Shown here: piece after piece, positions 10,816 to 22,385 of the stretch
How positions within the stretch are numbered: position 1 is the first letter of the stretch
How the letters are laid out: every line of letters begins with the position of its first letter
Assembly (NCBI GenBank): GCA_033961575.1
Contig: CM066727.1
Coordinates: forward strand, 2,938,001-3,002,000
DNA length: 64,000 bases
Source: Aselliscus stoliczkanus
Taxonomy: Eukaryota > Chordata > Mammalia > Chiroptera > Hipposideridae
Direction: 5' to 3'
Notes under the pieces: generated by a model
What the model was told of the DNA's origin: nothing
Database searches by the model: none
What the model saw: only the letters and a program-made list of their open reading frames with translations
Position numbers and translations under genes: made by a program

Positions 10816-11240
10816 AAGTTTGCTATATAGCCCAGAAAACAATGTCTCCCCTGAGTCGAGTTCATGTCCCTCTTCAGCTTTTATTAAGAATGCGTCACAA
10901 TTTTTTAATAAAAAGTGATATGAACCCTGATATAGTGCTTATGGTACAAATGTTTTTGAGGGTGTGTTTCCTCCCCTCTCTCAGAGCTACTTACAGAAGG
11001 CCTCGGGTGAGACACTCCTGTCAGAGCCAAGCGGAGGAACCGTTTCCTGTCGCTGAGGGACTGAGATGCTTGCTTTCTATTTGTTTGGTGTTTTGTTCTG
11101 ATAATAAGAGTCCTACGGCCCCCGTGGGCTCTCTCCTTCCTTGATGAAAGATATATATTTTAAGCTGTTTCCTCGCTTTCCTTTTTTTTTTCCTTTGTGA
11201 TGAGAACTTTGAAGATCTATTCTCTTGGCAACTTTTCAAT
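10816..11240. other. Unique sequence
   Basis: No repeat or exon recognised. A 100-codon plus frame at 10842 shows no family features. Confidence 0.4.
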
Positions 11241-11387
11241 ATACCAAGGGTGCCAAAAAAAAAAGGTACACACATTTTAAGAAAGGAAAAAACTGTATTA
11301 AAATTGTAATACTCAACATATACCAATAGCAAAAGTTGAATACAAGTCATGTGTGCCATATACATTTTTTTGGCATGCCAGGTATGA
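11241..11387 (-). mobile_element. Second copy of the GGTGCCAAAA MITE, internally deleted
   Basis: It begins TATACCAAGGGTGCCAAAAA and ends TTTTTTTGGCATGCCAGGTA, an inverted pair. Inside, CACATTTTAAGAAAGGAAAA, AAAATTGTAATACTCA and GAATACAAGTCAT match the reverse complement of the 8.0 kb copy, so it lies in the opposite orientation. It is about 147 bp and has lost the part holding the transposase C-terminal remnant. Confidence 0.85.
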
Positions 11388-12667
11388 TAGGGTATTAACT
11401 GTAATCAAATGCTATATGTACATTAGACACTGAGAACTTATTTATTTTAGAACTGGCAGTGGATACCTCTTAACCATTTAGCTGTGCCCTTCCATTCTTT
11501 TTTATAGTTTCCTGGGCCTGATCCTTTATGCTATTTATGTTTTTAAAAATAATTTCCCCTATGGATTATGAGTTTTCATTTTAAGTTGCATATGATTCTG
11601 AAAAAAATAGGCAAGGCCCAGCCTTTGTAGAACCCCAGGTGGTATATTAGTGCTGTAGGGGTTCCTACACCAACAGGGGTCTCTGAGAAGGGAGAGACCC
11701 CCAGACTGTGTTGGTCCCTAGGGGTTCTGGAAGGAGAAAGAGAGAAACAATCTGCAGTGACGAGGGACATTTGAAGGGCAGGAGATGGGGGGCATACCTA
11801 GGAAATTGCATTACACTGTGGAGATGGAGTTTAGGAGCAGGGGAGGCATGCAGACGTGCTCTGGTGGGCAGTTATGTGAGGGAGGGGAGTGGGCTGCTCT
11901 GAGGTCGGACGTCACCATGACACCATTGTTAGCCTTGGCCTCCTGCAGCGGAGACCAGCCTTTTCCAGATCTCTGCACTGGAGGTAAGAGGCTGAGGCCT
12001 CTGAAAGCCCCCATCACCCAGGCCCTGGATGTGGGCTGCCCTCAGGAGGGGGCCTGACCTCGGGGACCAGCCCTCTTCACCTGTGACAGATCCTGGGGGC
12101 ATCTCAGGCAGCCATCCTTAGAGCCAACAGTGTCAAGAGGGCAATGTGGGCGGCACTCCCTGCATCCATGGGGTAAGCGGTCCCTGACTGTCTGAGTGGC
12201 CCCCACACACGGTGGGGGGAATCCACTGCAGTAACACACACGTGAGATCACTCAGTAACCCACAAGCTACTTTAAAGGCAGCAATTATTATCTACTGTTG
12301 CATTGATTGCAGTTATATTGATGCTTTTTGTTGGTGAATAAGTAGCAAACATTATTGTCCTAGTGTGAAAATAAGTTTCCAATCCTTTATGTTTCTGGGC
12401 TGGTGTCCTAGTGAGCACAAAATGAAGAGCTAAGGACATATATCTGGTAGACAAGTGGGATTGACATTCTCAGGTTTGTCTAGGCGAGCTCTGTCGTTTT
12501 AAGGGTCAATGATATTTCTTAAATGCCTGATTTGTTACCAAGCAATAAATAAGAATTAAAGCTCATTTGTTTTCCAATAAATTAACATGCTTTAAATTTA
12601 AACATGCTTTAGCCATACTTTATGTAACGTGTGCTATATGTCAAAGCTGTATGTTTCAATGTTTATA
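11388..12667. other. Unique sequence, no exon supported
   Basis: Overlapping short frames on both strands between 11576 and 12251 have no family resemblance. No interspersed repeat recognised. Confidence 0.4.
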
Positions 12668-13217
12668 CAAGGTCTGGCAATTAAGTTCGCGAACTCATCC
12701 TAAAAAAAGTGCTACACACCTCATTGCTGAATATCCTTACGGTCACCTTCGAAGTACTCCCCTTGGGAAGTTGTGCATCTACACCAGCACCTACTTCACC
12801 CCTCAAAGCAATTTTGGAGCTGTTTTTCTGGAATGGTCATCAGAGCTGTCGTCATATTACCCTTGATGTCCTGAATGTCATCAAAATGTCTGCCTTTCAG
12901 TATGTCCTGTATCTTTGGTTAAAGAAAGAAGTCACTGGGGGCCAGATCAGGTGAATAGGGAGGTTGTTCTAATACAGTTATTTGTTTACTGGCTAAAAAC
13001 TCCCTCCCAGACCGTGCTGTGTGAGCTGGTGCATTGTCGTGATGCAAGGGCCATGAATTGTTGGCAAAAAGTTCAGGTCATCTAACTTTTTCACACAGAC
13101 TTTTCAGCACTTCCAAATAGGAAACCTGGGTTGCTGTTTATCTGGTTGGTACAAATTCATAATGAATAATCCCTCTGATATCAAAAAAGTTTTGCAACAT
13201 TATTGCAAATTTACTTG
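12668..13217 (-). mobile_element. Truncated mariner element carrying the C-terminal half of its transposase
   Basis: One terminus is visible: TA at 12666-12667 followed by CAAGGTCTGGCAATTAAGTT and a CGCGAACTCATCC continuation. The minus strand codes for mariner transposase. HHDNAPAHTA (Asp codon 13036-13038) and PPYSPDLAPSDFFL (Asp codon 12931-12933) are separated by 34 residues, the DD34D spacing of mariners. DIRGIIHYEFVP precedes them and a KGRHFDDIQDIKGN stretch follows. The 5' half of the element and its other inverted repeat are missing beyond about 13217. Confidence 0.9.
12700..13217 (-). pseudogene. Mariner transposase, C-terminal fragment, dead
   Basis: This is a cut-and-paste DNA transposase relic of the DD34D mariner superfamily. 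The third catalytic Asp is followed within four codons by a stop (TAA at 12919-12921). A further stop interrupts the FEG-SRCWCRC region, and another lies upstream near the ATQVSYLEVLK stretch. The first catalytic Asp and the DNA-binding domain are not in this copy. It differs in sequence from the mariner at 26.2 kb, so two mariner lineages are present. Confidence 0.88.
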
Positions 13218-14990
13218 TAAGACCTGGTAACTCAATGAGCACAGGGATAAATATGTACTTATCTTGAAAACCATCACTACCAACAAGACCATTTAGAGTT
13301 TGGTCACCTCCCAAAGTCTCCTTCTCCTTTTATTAGCATATGTTATTGATAAACAGGAATGATATTCTTATTTCTAGAATAAATGACATATACACAAAAA
13401 TTGATAGTAAATACAAAATATTTGTCCATATTTTTCAAATTTACTCTAATACAATGTGTATGTTGTGATGAAAATTATTCAATTTGAGGAAAGTATTTTA
13501 GCAAATTAAATTGTGGAAATCACACTATTAAGATTTTTCACATTAGCAAGGAATTATGAACAAAAACTGGCATTCCTACTACATACAGCTCACGTTGTGC
13601 TCTTTTAGAAAATATGCAGGAAAAACGTAGAGTGAAATAACTATCCTAAGCTTGCTTAGAAATGCAGTGACCTCTTTGAGACCACCTTTGTGATACTAGT
13701 GCCAAAACTCAGTCCATGATTCTTTACCTGGTGACCAAGTACACACAGCAGTTGTCACATGCAGAACAAAACTGCACTGAGTCCAAAGGGAATGCCACAA
13801 GAAATATGTGCTCGTTAATCAGATTGTAAGTGAATCTGTGCAGTGAATCAGTGAAAGCGACTTCCACACTTCAAATAATTTAATAACCATCACAATTAAA
13901 ATGAACCCTGAGATAGCTAGCTGGGCTGCCGACCCAGCAGCCAGGAAGCCAACCTCTGCTCAGCAGCATTTGACCAGGGGCTGTTCTGAAAGGGAGGGTG
14001 TGCAAAGTGCAAAATGCACAACAGGTTTCGATGAATTAGCCCCAAATAATGAAACTGCTCCATGAATCTTTTTCATATTCACCACATGTTGAAATGGTAA
14101 CGTTTGGGATGTATTACATTAAAAAAATATTAAAATAAATGTCAGCAATGTGGATGCTACAATATTAAAATTGTGCATGTAGCTTGAATTTTATTTCTAT
14201 TAGACAGCACTGACCCAGAGTTCAAAATTTCTCATGTTAAATAATCGCCCCTTGCTGTAAACCACTTATATTTTAATGTTTGCAAATCAGACCATTAAAA
14301 TTCAGAGGTCTACAAACTTCTTTTATTCAAATAATAAGAATTTTTTGCCAAATCCTATGATCGAGAAATTATTTACTCTGAAATAATGAATTAGGTCAGA
14401 GATATTTTTTACAACTGACTTAATTACAACTTTTAACTAACATAGTAGGACCCAGGATACTAATTAAGACCAAAGAGGTCTCAGGTGATAAAGATACAGT
14501 AGTTGGTGTCTTAAACTTGATTTCTGCTTGAAAATAACATAATGTTAAAATAAACCTAAGAGGTAAAATGTCACCGCCTAGCCTAAGAGAGCAAAAATAG
14601 CTCCCATGTTCATGATTATGCTAAAATATTTTCTGTAAAGTACCTCCTGAAGGTATTTTAGAATCTGATGTGATTGTATGATTTATTATTATCCGTAGCT
14701 TAACAGAGGGGAAAAAAATTAAATGAATAACTGCTTTTAAATATATAACACAATTTAATAAAATAAACTCTACCTGAATTCTGGGGGATTAAGTATGTTT
14801 TCATGTTACATCAAACCTTTACTTTTCTTAAGTGTCTCAGTTATTTCAATTGCTTTGGTTTTAATTGAAGTTGGCTGCTTTAACAAATACAAGGATATAC
14901 ATCTGCAAAGAAGAAAATTCAAAAACGTGATTGACCTACATTGAAAATCCCATCCCATCATAGAGGAGGAACACGTGAGTGTCTTAGAGT
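13218..14990. other. Unique AT-rich sequence
   Basis: A long stretch with few open frames, no recognisable repeat and no exon-like signal. Confidence 0.4.
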
Positions 14991-14997
14991 CTGAGTG

Positions 14998-15165
14998 ATC
15001 AGCCTGAATTTGCGTAGGACGCGGGCTCTCCATCTCTGCCCTCCACGCATCCTCCTCAATCAGCGGGTCATCATGCAAGGCCCAGAGGCCTCCAGAGCGG
15101 TGTGCTGCGCCTCCTCCATCTCAGCTCTGAGCTCCTGCAGCCAAGCCATAGCCTGGTCTGAGCTC
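14998..15165 (-). pseudogene. Possible fragment of a coiled-coil protein gene
   Basis: Reading the minus strand from about 15160, one frame gives WLQELRAEMEEAQHTALEA with Leu/Ala heptad-like spacing, rich in Glu and Gln, ending at a TGA. Past that point the neighbouring frame continues with EEDAWRAEMES and QIQADHSDSKTL, also coiled-coil-like, as if one frameshift separates them. It may be a decayed exon or processed pseudogene. I cannot name the parent. No intron signals, poly(A) or target-site duplication were found, so chance remains possible. Confidence 0.3.
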
Positions 15166-15169
15166 TCTG

Positions 15170-15888
15170 AAATGTATCTAAATCACACCATTTACTGAGG
15201 CAAAGAAAAGGTCTGCCTTTGGTATACATTGGAGAGACCATTCGTTAGGCATTGCATTGATGTACCCTTGCTAGAGCGATGTTGTGGGTAAGGTTCCAAT
15301 TTCAAAAGCCTAGACTGGTGAATGTTTCTCAGCACCTGTCTCCGTGGGCGGGAGGGGCAGAGGAAACACAGGCCATTTCAGCTTACTGAGCACACTCAAG
15401 GCGGTGTCGTGAGCACAGCTTAACAGCCTGTGTCTAAACTGCTGGGTGAACAGAGATGACACCAAATCAGCATCAAGTGTCAAAGACACAGGGTTAATAC
15501 AGGAAATCAAACAAAAATTGTAAGCCATCCACTTAACAGCTCAAGGATTATTGGGTAAAGTCAAACTAGATTATTGGGTAAGACTAAAGTCAAAAGACTA
15601 AAGAAAATGATTTGGGGCGAGGGAAAACAATCCGCCGCGAGTTCTATGGGCTTTGTACATGTGAAACAAGTCTGCCTTCCCTACCAGCTAATTCCATCCT
15701 ACCGCCCACAGGCTCCATCTCCATCCAGAATCCTTCCTATTGTGGGTTTCCAGAAGTTAACTAGTCATCCCTGGGAGGAGAATGTAGGTCAACTGCATCC
15801 TTTATAAGTGATAGCTCCAACATCATCCAATCACCTATTGATGGCTATTAGAATATGCCAATCATTTTTCAATGGGGCATGTGACCAC
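15170..15888. other. Unique sequence
   Basis: No repeat recognised. Small frames only. Confidence 0.4.
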
Positions 15889-17395
15889 AGAAATAAGACA
15901 TATTCTGCTAGGGAGACCACTTCATGGATGGAGTAGAGGCTTGATCACTGCACTGTACACCTGAAGCTGATGTTGTATAATATTGTATGCCAACTGTAAT
16001 TGAATATATAGATAGTCACGGGATGTGGGTTATACGGTGGAAGGGAGTCAGAGGAAGTGTAATAGATATGTATGATATGGGGGGGAGTGGGGGGAGAATT
16101 GAGGGACGGGAGTGTCACTTGAGGGGTAAAATGTATAACTATTGCACTGTGTTGTATACCTGAAGCTAATTAAAATAAATAAATTTTTAAAAAAATCAAA
16201 TCTTATTCAAATGAAAAATGTTAGATTTTACTAAAACTTTTCTTTCATGAAGGTAAAACCACAATATTTTGGGCCCCATTTAAAAGATGAGTTCATGGAA
16301 ATTAAATTATGCATCATTATGGATTGATCATTCAAATCGTTTGAAAATTTCACAAGGAAATACAAATTTTCTCTCTGAGGCTTAAGAAAATAAAATAGGT
16401 CAATCCATGTTAAGCACATAAAATCCCACATGCACCCAGTTCCCTTTCTTAGCTTAGATGCAAAGTGAAAGTGCCATAATATGCTGCATTTTTTGTTTGT
16501 TTTAATGATGGTTCTAAAGAACTGGAAGGTTTTTTGAAAAATATAAAATCTTTTATTTACAGGTGTGCCACCAAAATGTCTTTCAAAAAAGGTGCATACA
16601 TGTAGTAATATGGTTTCAGGGACAGCAAAGAGCCTGCCTGCCCCCACATATGTCCTGGTCATCTGTCATTTCATGGTGCATGTGGTTCATTCTTTGTAAG
16701 CAGGCCCTCTGCAGCCACATACTTTTAAAATGCCATTACTGTGGGTCAGCAAGTATAGGGAAATTGCAGTTCTGCATAACTGTCTTCCATGCAGTTCTGC
16801 ATAACTCTCTTCTAACTGTTAAAAGTGGGGTGGTTTTTTTGGTCCTATTAGAAGGCAACTTGTCAACAGCCACTGACTGACAAGACTGCCTAGAGACAAA
16901 GAGGCAGAACGTTCCCAGTGGGAGTCACAAGTGGAAACAGCCTGAACTACAGGCGCAAAGGCAACAGGGCTTTTCTGTAGGATGCCTTCCAACTGCAAAG
17001 ATGAAGCTACTGGAAACGGGAGAGCAATGTCTAGAAGCAATGGCGGAATCAGCTGTGAGGGAGACAAGCTCTGTTGGCTCCTTGTTCCATTTAATGAGAA
17101 TCAACGTGGGCCTGGCTAATGCTCTAGAAAAAAGCAAGCCTATTAGTTAAAGTTTTGAAGGAAATTAACTTAAAATTTGACACATACAAGGCTCCATGTA
17201 GCTGTGAGATCGCATCATCAGATCAGCCAGGCCAAAAGATAAAAAAGCAGACTTAAAAAAAATTCTGTGTGGAGTTCTGGATATAAAAAAAAAAACATAA
17301 GTGAGTTAATATGTGGAATTCATCTACAACATGTGTGTCAATAAATGATCAATAAATACTAGCAATGAAAAAAAAAAAGAAATAAGACATATTCT
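15889..17395 (+). mobile_element. L1 insertion with about 1.17 kb of 3' non-L1 sequence (probable 3' transduction)
   Basis: A perfect 18-bp direct repeat, AGAAATAAGACATATTCT, lies at 15889-15906 and 17378-17395 and bounds one insertion. The first part (15907-about 16195) is L1 3'UTR of the same subfamily as the 60 kb L1, with matching GACCACTTCATGGATG, GATAGTCACGGGATGTGG and TATACCTGAAGCTAATTAAA blocks. After the L1's own A-rich end (about 16170-16196) comes 1.17 kb of unrelated sequence. It ends with AATAAA at 17340 and 17351 and an 11-bp poly(A) at 17368-17378. This is the expected structure when transcription reads past the L1 poly(A) signal to a downstream one and the whole RNA is reinserted. 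Confidence 0.85.
17340..17356 (+). promoter_or_regulatory. Paired AATAAA poly(A) signals of the transducing L1 transcript
   Basis: Two AATAAA hexamers (17340-17345 and 17351-17356) stand 12-23 bases before the poly(A) run at 17368. That is the right spacing for cleavage and polyadenylation of the RNA copied into this locus. Confidence 0.75.
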
Positions 17396-19685
17396 CTTAC
17401 CAGTTATTTTCCAAATAACTAATTCCTCTACTTTTTGAGTCCTTTTTAACCAACTATTATTGATGGTCTCTGAGAGGTAAATAATAATACATGTTGCAAG
17501 GAAATTCTGATTTTTAAATATATTAATAATGACATCACATACAATGTATTTCAAGAATCATATGCAATAGTTTCTTAATGTATGCTGATTTATCTGAAAG
17601 ACTTGAATTAATAATATTAAATGATCATGCTTTAATTTCCACTTGAGATATTTTTCTGAAGGAAAACAAACAAAAATAAATAAAACACAAGATCAAAGTA
17701 TCACTCTATAAGCCTGAGCTCTGTAAAAATATTAAGTTTGAACAAATCATAATATTCCTCATGCCACTTATGACATGTCAAAATATGTCACTGACAGAAA
17801 ATCAATGTGTACTTTTTCATTTAAATTTTATAAGAAGCAGATGGTAACTGTCAGTGAATTATGCTGCCAGCAGTCAACTTTCTGTGTGTGTTGTTGACCA
17901 AATGTGCATCTCCATTCATGTGATAAACTTTATGTGAGATTTTGCATGATTCTTTCTTTTTCTATGAAACATCCACTACTAAAATCATGAAAGACTGACC
18001 ATGTCTTTTTCAGAGAAACATAACAGAATTTGGCAAGTTAATAGTGTTGTACAGAGATTAGAGAAGTGTGTTTTTTTTATTTGTTTGTTTGTCTGTTTAT
18101 TTTTATGATGGGCTTTGGGGGTGGATATGAGACCATTCCTTTGAAAACTAGACCAAAATATACAGACTTAGAAATCTAGAGATTACATCAGTGTACAAAG
18201 GAACAATCATAGGATTAATGATTTTCTTATGCATTACCTTTTTACAATTTTATCAAGTTGGGATCTGAGTAAATTGAAGATAATTTTACATTATCCTCTG
18301 TATTCTTAAATGTATTAAGTTGAAAAGACAATTAGCATTCCAGGGAGTAAAATTTTTTCAAATTAAGTGTTCTGCCCAGGTTGGAAAGCGGCCAAGGTAC
18401 TCTCTAAAAATATCAATTTAACTACTGTTTTCTAAAACAGCAGAAAGACGATTTTGGTCCGCTGGGTCTAGACAATCCCTGTGTTTTCAGCCTATTTTCC
18501 ACTCCTGAGCTCGTGTAGGTATAACAGTTGCAATAGTGCTGAGATGCTTGAGTTATCAATCTTTTTCTGCATCTTATTTTTTTAGTCTCTTCAGGCACTC
18601 ATTAAAGCCAGTGAATAAACTCTCTACCTTCTGCAACATACGGGAGTTTTCCAGAATGATACTTTGCTGTTATTTTTGTATAATGTAAGCCTTGATACAT
18701 TTTCACTCCAGTTGTACACCATTTTCTTTAAAAACCCACCATTCTGAGTGAACCCTACTATAGTGTTAACTTTATCTCTGGAGGGGCCTTAAGCTGGGGG
18801 AGTTGGCCAACGGTAAGCATGAATATTCCCCCATTATTGGAAAGGTACCATGATTAAGATTTTTTATAAAAAAATAAACATATAAAACCATGTTCTGTGG
18901 AGCAAAACTAAGGTAGTATGCACCTTTCCTAATAATCAGATTTCAAAATGATGGGTGAATATCACTTCAATAAATAAACATATAGAAAGATGGATACAAG
19001 TATAAACCATGGACAATACTTCATAATGGTGCTGACTGGTGTGCTGAAGAAAATGACAAATAGAAAGCATGCCTCACACTACACATTTCACTGCAAATAA
19101 TAACATGTCCCTTTTTACCTAACTAAGAAAATCATTCTAAAGGTGTGTATATATTCACTAGATCTTAAATGGTGACGTCAGTCTGGGTTTTCTGCATGCA
19201 AAATCCACTGCCCAGGAAGCATGTCTTCTATTCTTTCTATCTGTGGCTTCCGGAGCCCCAAGCTGCCTCATAGTAACTCCTGCCGTCCGTTGGAAACCTC
19301 CTGTTCCTACATGGCTGTGGAGCTTCTGAAGCAGGGCCAAAGCTCCAGCCTTATGCATCCCCCTCCATTTTTCCAATCCTATTTCTAACAGAAACAAAAC
19401 CAAAAAGGTATTTCTCTACCCACGTGACAAAGGTAACTAGTTACCAAAAATGTGTTTTAAAAAAATATGTTTGCCTAGGATTGTTATTTGAAGGTGATTT
19501 GTGATTTCATTACAATGCTTTTATTAACTCCTAGAACTATGTGCAGACTCCCTTGCAATGGGCTTTCCACGCTTAGGGAAGACGCTGTGTGTTTGGCCTG
19601 TACTTGGAGCGTTAGGGCGTAGCATGGGGATGGGGTACATCAGGCCCAGGCCTCTCCTTCCGACACTCATGCATTAAATGCATTC
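17396..19685. other. Unique AT-rich sequence
   Basis: No exon or clear interspersed repeat. Open frames are few and short (81 codons at most, minus strand 19158-19403). Confidence 0.4.
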
Positions 19686-19687
19686 TG

Positions 19688-19835
19688 AAAGCCTGAGTTT
19701 CCTCAGTTTTAAAATGGAAATAGCACAAAATGATGATATTCTTGGAAGGATTACTTGAGAAATGTGTTTATATCACTGCACACAGTGAGTGATTTGCCTA
19801 AGGTAGGCATCAATAAATTCCACCTGTTGTGACTA
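19688..19835 (+). repeat. MIR SINE relic
   Basis: CTGAGTTTCCTCAGTTTTAA, AATGGAAATAGCACAAAATG, GGATTACTTGAGAAATGTG and GGCATCAATAAATTC follow in the order of the MIR 3' half (CCTCAGTTTCCTCATCTGTA, AATGGGGATAATAATA, GGATTAAATGAG, CAATAAATG). Confidence 0.75.
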
Positions 19836-21454
19836 CTGGGGCTTCTGGAGAGGCCAAGCGGACGGTCCGCGAACTCATCACTCACCCTGTTCTATCTGCC
19901 TTGGGATCTCTCTCCTTTCCAACCTATGTTTTAGACAGATGGAAAAGTAATTTATCTCAAGTGGAAATTTTCTCATGTTACTCATTTCCCCTCCCCCCCA
20001 AACTCTAAATCTCTGTGTTTCCAAGCACTCTGTAATCTGTCACCATCTTACTTTTAACATATTTCTTTCTGAGTAGACAAGGCTTCTCCTTCAATTAGAT
20101 CAATATTCTCATCATCCACTAAATGTGTCATGCTCACCTGTTTCAGCTAATCGTGTTTCACTGCCTAAGATTCTTTCTATTTCTAAATCTGCCTACTTTG
20201 AAAGTCTATTTGAAATTCTATTTTAAAACCATTCCCACACCATTTCCCTAACCAACAATCCCTTCAGCTGCTGATTTTTATTTCATTCAGTAGCATATTG
20301 CTTAGTCTATGATTTATAAGCATCAATTTTTACTTCTCTCAAAGCATGTGAACTCCCCCAAAACACAATTTGTCCTGTGTTTCCTTGTTTTATCTCACAG
20401 CACCGCCTTCTACCTGGAAAGATGATCATATACCTGAAACACCTGAAGATCTTCCAATAGATACAAAGGAGATCTTTAAGAGACTCGATTTCCATATCTT
20501 TCCATAAATATTTATCCTAAATTTAATTTGCCTGAGAAAGTGCTGTCCTTATATATCTCACGATTTTGTTCTTTATCATTTTTAACCTGTCCTTCCATTT
20601 TACAAAAAATAGTGTTTTGTCCACTTATCTTGAATCATACAATGATGATTGTCTAAATGTGCCAGACGAAGTGTTTAGAGAATAAATCACTCTTATCGTT
20701 GGAGTACAAAATCCTCCTGAAAGTCAGTTTGTTTCCAACTCATTGTTTTCAGCTAAATTGAATGAGGTCACTATTAGGTTGTCAGATGATAGATTGCTGG
20801 AGATCTTCTTTCCAAGATAACTTACTACCTAGGGTTTTAATGTATAATTCAAGTTCACCTCAGTTCAAAAGGTTTTTGAACACGGTTACCTACAATGTTC
20901 AAAATTATAATATTGGGAAGACAATGGAAGGGAATGAGAGGAATTGCAAATGACTAACCAATTAGTCAATTAAAATATAGATAATGATATCAACCAAATG
21001 GCAGTTGAGAGCAAAATGGATCTAAGGCAGAGTGGAGAACTTACTAGATGTGTATATAGGTAACCATGTAAAAGAAGGATGTACCCAGTGAGATGGATAT
21101 CAAAGAAAAGGGATTAGAGTCAGGTTTTGAATGATCTGTGCAGTTTCCAAAATAGAGACAGACCATCGCGTTCAGGGATAGGTAGGTACATGGACAGCTA
21201 ACCATTTTCAGATTTCCACTGAGAGCTTAGAAGATGACTCATTGCTCTTGGGCTCCAAGCTGGTTTCATAGACTATAAGGTAACACAAATGCGTATAATC
21301 TATCGTTTCACAATATTGACCTAAAGACTAAGCGATGTAAAGTATTTATCAGTCTTTACATCAATATTTTGAAACTACCTGAAAAACAGTTTAAAACGGC
21401 ATTTTCCCCAAAAGTGATTAAATTAATATTTAACAACCAAATATAGCTTCATAG
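19836..21454. other. Unique sequence, possibly with L2-like debris
   Basis: Positions about 19890-20300 have a CT-rich composition that might be a very old L2 piece, but I see no diagnostic block. There is no exon. Confidence 0.3.
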
Positions 21455-21648
21455 AAGTGGTGTTTTTTTGTGTGTTTTTTGTTTTGTTTTGTTTTTTTTA
21501 GCTGAGCCATCCAGCCACCTGTTGGCAACGTAGTGGCAACTCAGCTCAGGCTGGGCATCGAACTGCTGTTGCTCAGAGCTCAGCTCGCACTCTAGAGTGA
21601 GCTCTTAACCCACTGAGCCCCTCGGCCAGCCATAAAGTGTTGTTTTTT
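21455..21648 (-). mobile_element. tRNA-derived SINE, variant tail, with target-site duplication
   Basis: Body about 21469-21634, minus orientation. The sense head is GGCTGGCCGAGGGGCTCAGT followed by GGGTTAAGAGCTCACTCTAGAG, with a GTTCGATGCCC B-box-like block. The tail reads GCCACTACGTTGCCAACAGG and GGATGGCTCAGC, then A-rich. The direct repeats AAGTGGTGTTTTTT (21455-21468) and AAGTGTTGTTTTTT (21635-21648) have one mismatch. The tail differs from the other SINEs here, so it is a separate subfamily. Confidence 0.85.
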
Positions 21649-22285
21649 CTTGCAGACCCCATGCATTGTCCACTGACACTCTATGGTTGCCTAGTAACAC
21701 AGAGTGTGTTGAAAACAACTAGAAAGAATATAGGGAGAAGTACAATATCTTATCATGGCTATTTTACCTGCTAGTTATTGATTTCATTCTTACAGATTCT
21801 ATATGAAAATTTATATAATAACATGTCATCTTATAAGATTATTACTCCCTACTCATTAACTATGTGGACTTCAGCCAGGAGATTTATTTTAATTTCCAGT
21901 GATCTTTCTGAACAGATTTTACATCATTTCAAAATGACTCTCACAGTATAAGTGTCCGGTGGGGAACAGAATGCGCCACAACTGGAGATATGGACTCAGT
22001 TGCCATCACTTGCTCTAGTGGGAACTTCCTTGAAGGTAAAAAGTGTTTCAGAATGCTGAGCGTTGTATGCTATGCAGGGATGCCATCATCATTCTTATTT
22101 TCTTTGTTATACCTAAAAGGTCATCTATTAGTCAGCAGTGCCTCCATATATATTCTAGGTTTCAACAGTTTCACTTTTATGAAACAGAACCACATAGATG
22201 AGCATTGAGCAGACCTTGAATCCTCATTTGTTCAAGTTTCTAAGGGCAAACTATGTGTGATTATTCTAGGCATTGGCTGCACAGG
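21649..22285. other. Unique sequence
   Basis: No repeat or exon recognised. A 72-codon plus frame at 21990 has no family features. Confidence 0.4.
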
Positions 22286-22289
22286 AGGC

Positions 22290-22385
22290 GTGAGGAGAGT
22301 TCATTTCATCCTTCTTCATGTTACACATGAGAAAAATGGGATCTGAGTAAATTATGTGGCTGTTCCAAGTTCACACAGCTTAGTT
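22290..22385 (-). repeat. Probable MIR fragment
   Basis: TTACACATGAGAAAAATGGG, GAGTAAATTATGTGGCTGTTCC and AAGTTCACACAGCT correspond to the ACAGATGAGGAAACTGAGG and CAAGGTCACACAGC region of reverse-complement MIR. Confidence 0.5.

Noticed and set aside
16231..16662. 143-codon minus-strand frame inside the transduced segment
   Set aside because: It is antisense to the retrotransposed RNA and shows no known domain. It is probably chance, though worth a BLASTX along with the source search.
19868..19885. CGCGAACTCATC match to the 12.7 kb mariner terminus
   Set aside because: Only 12 bases are shared, with no transposase-like sequence or inverted partner nearby. Chance cannot be excluded.
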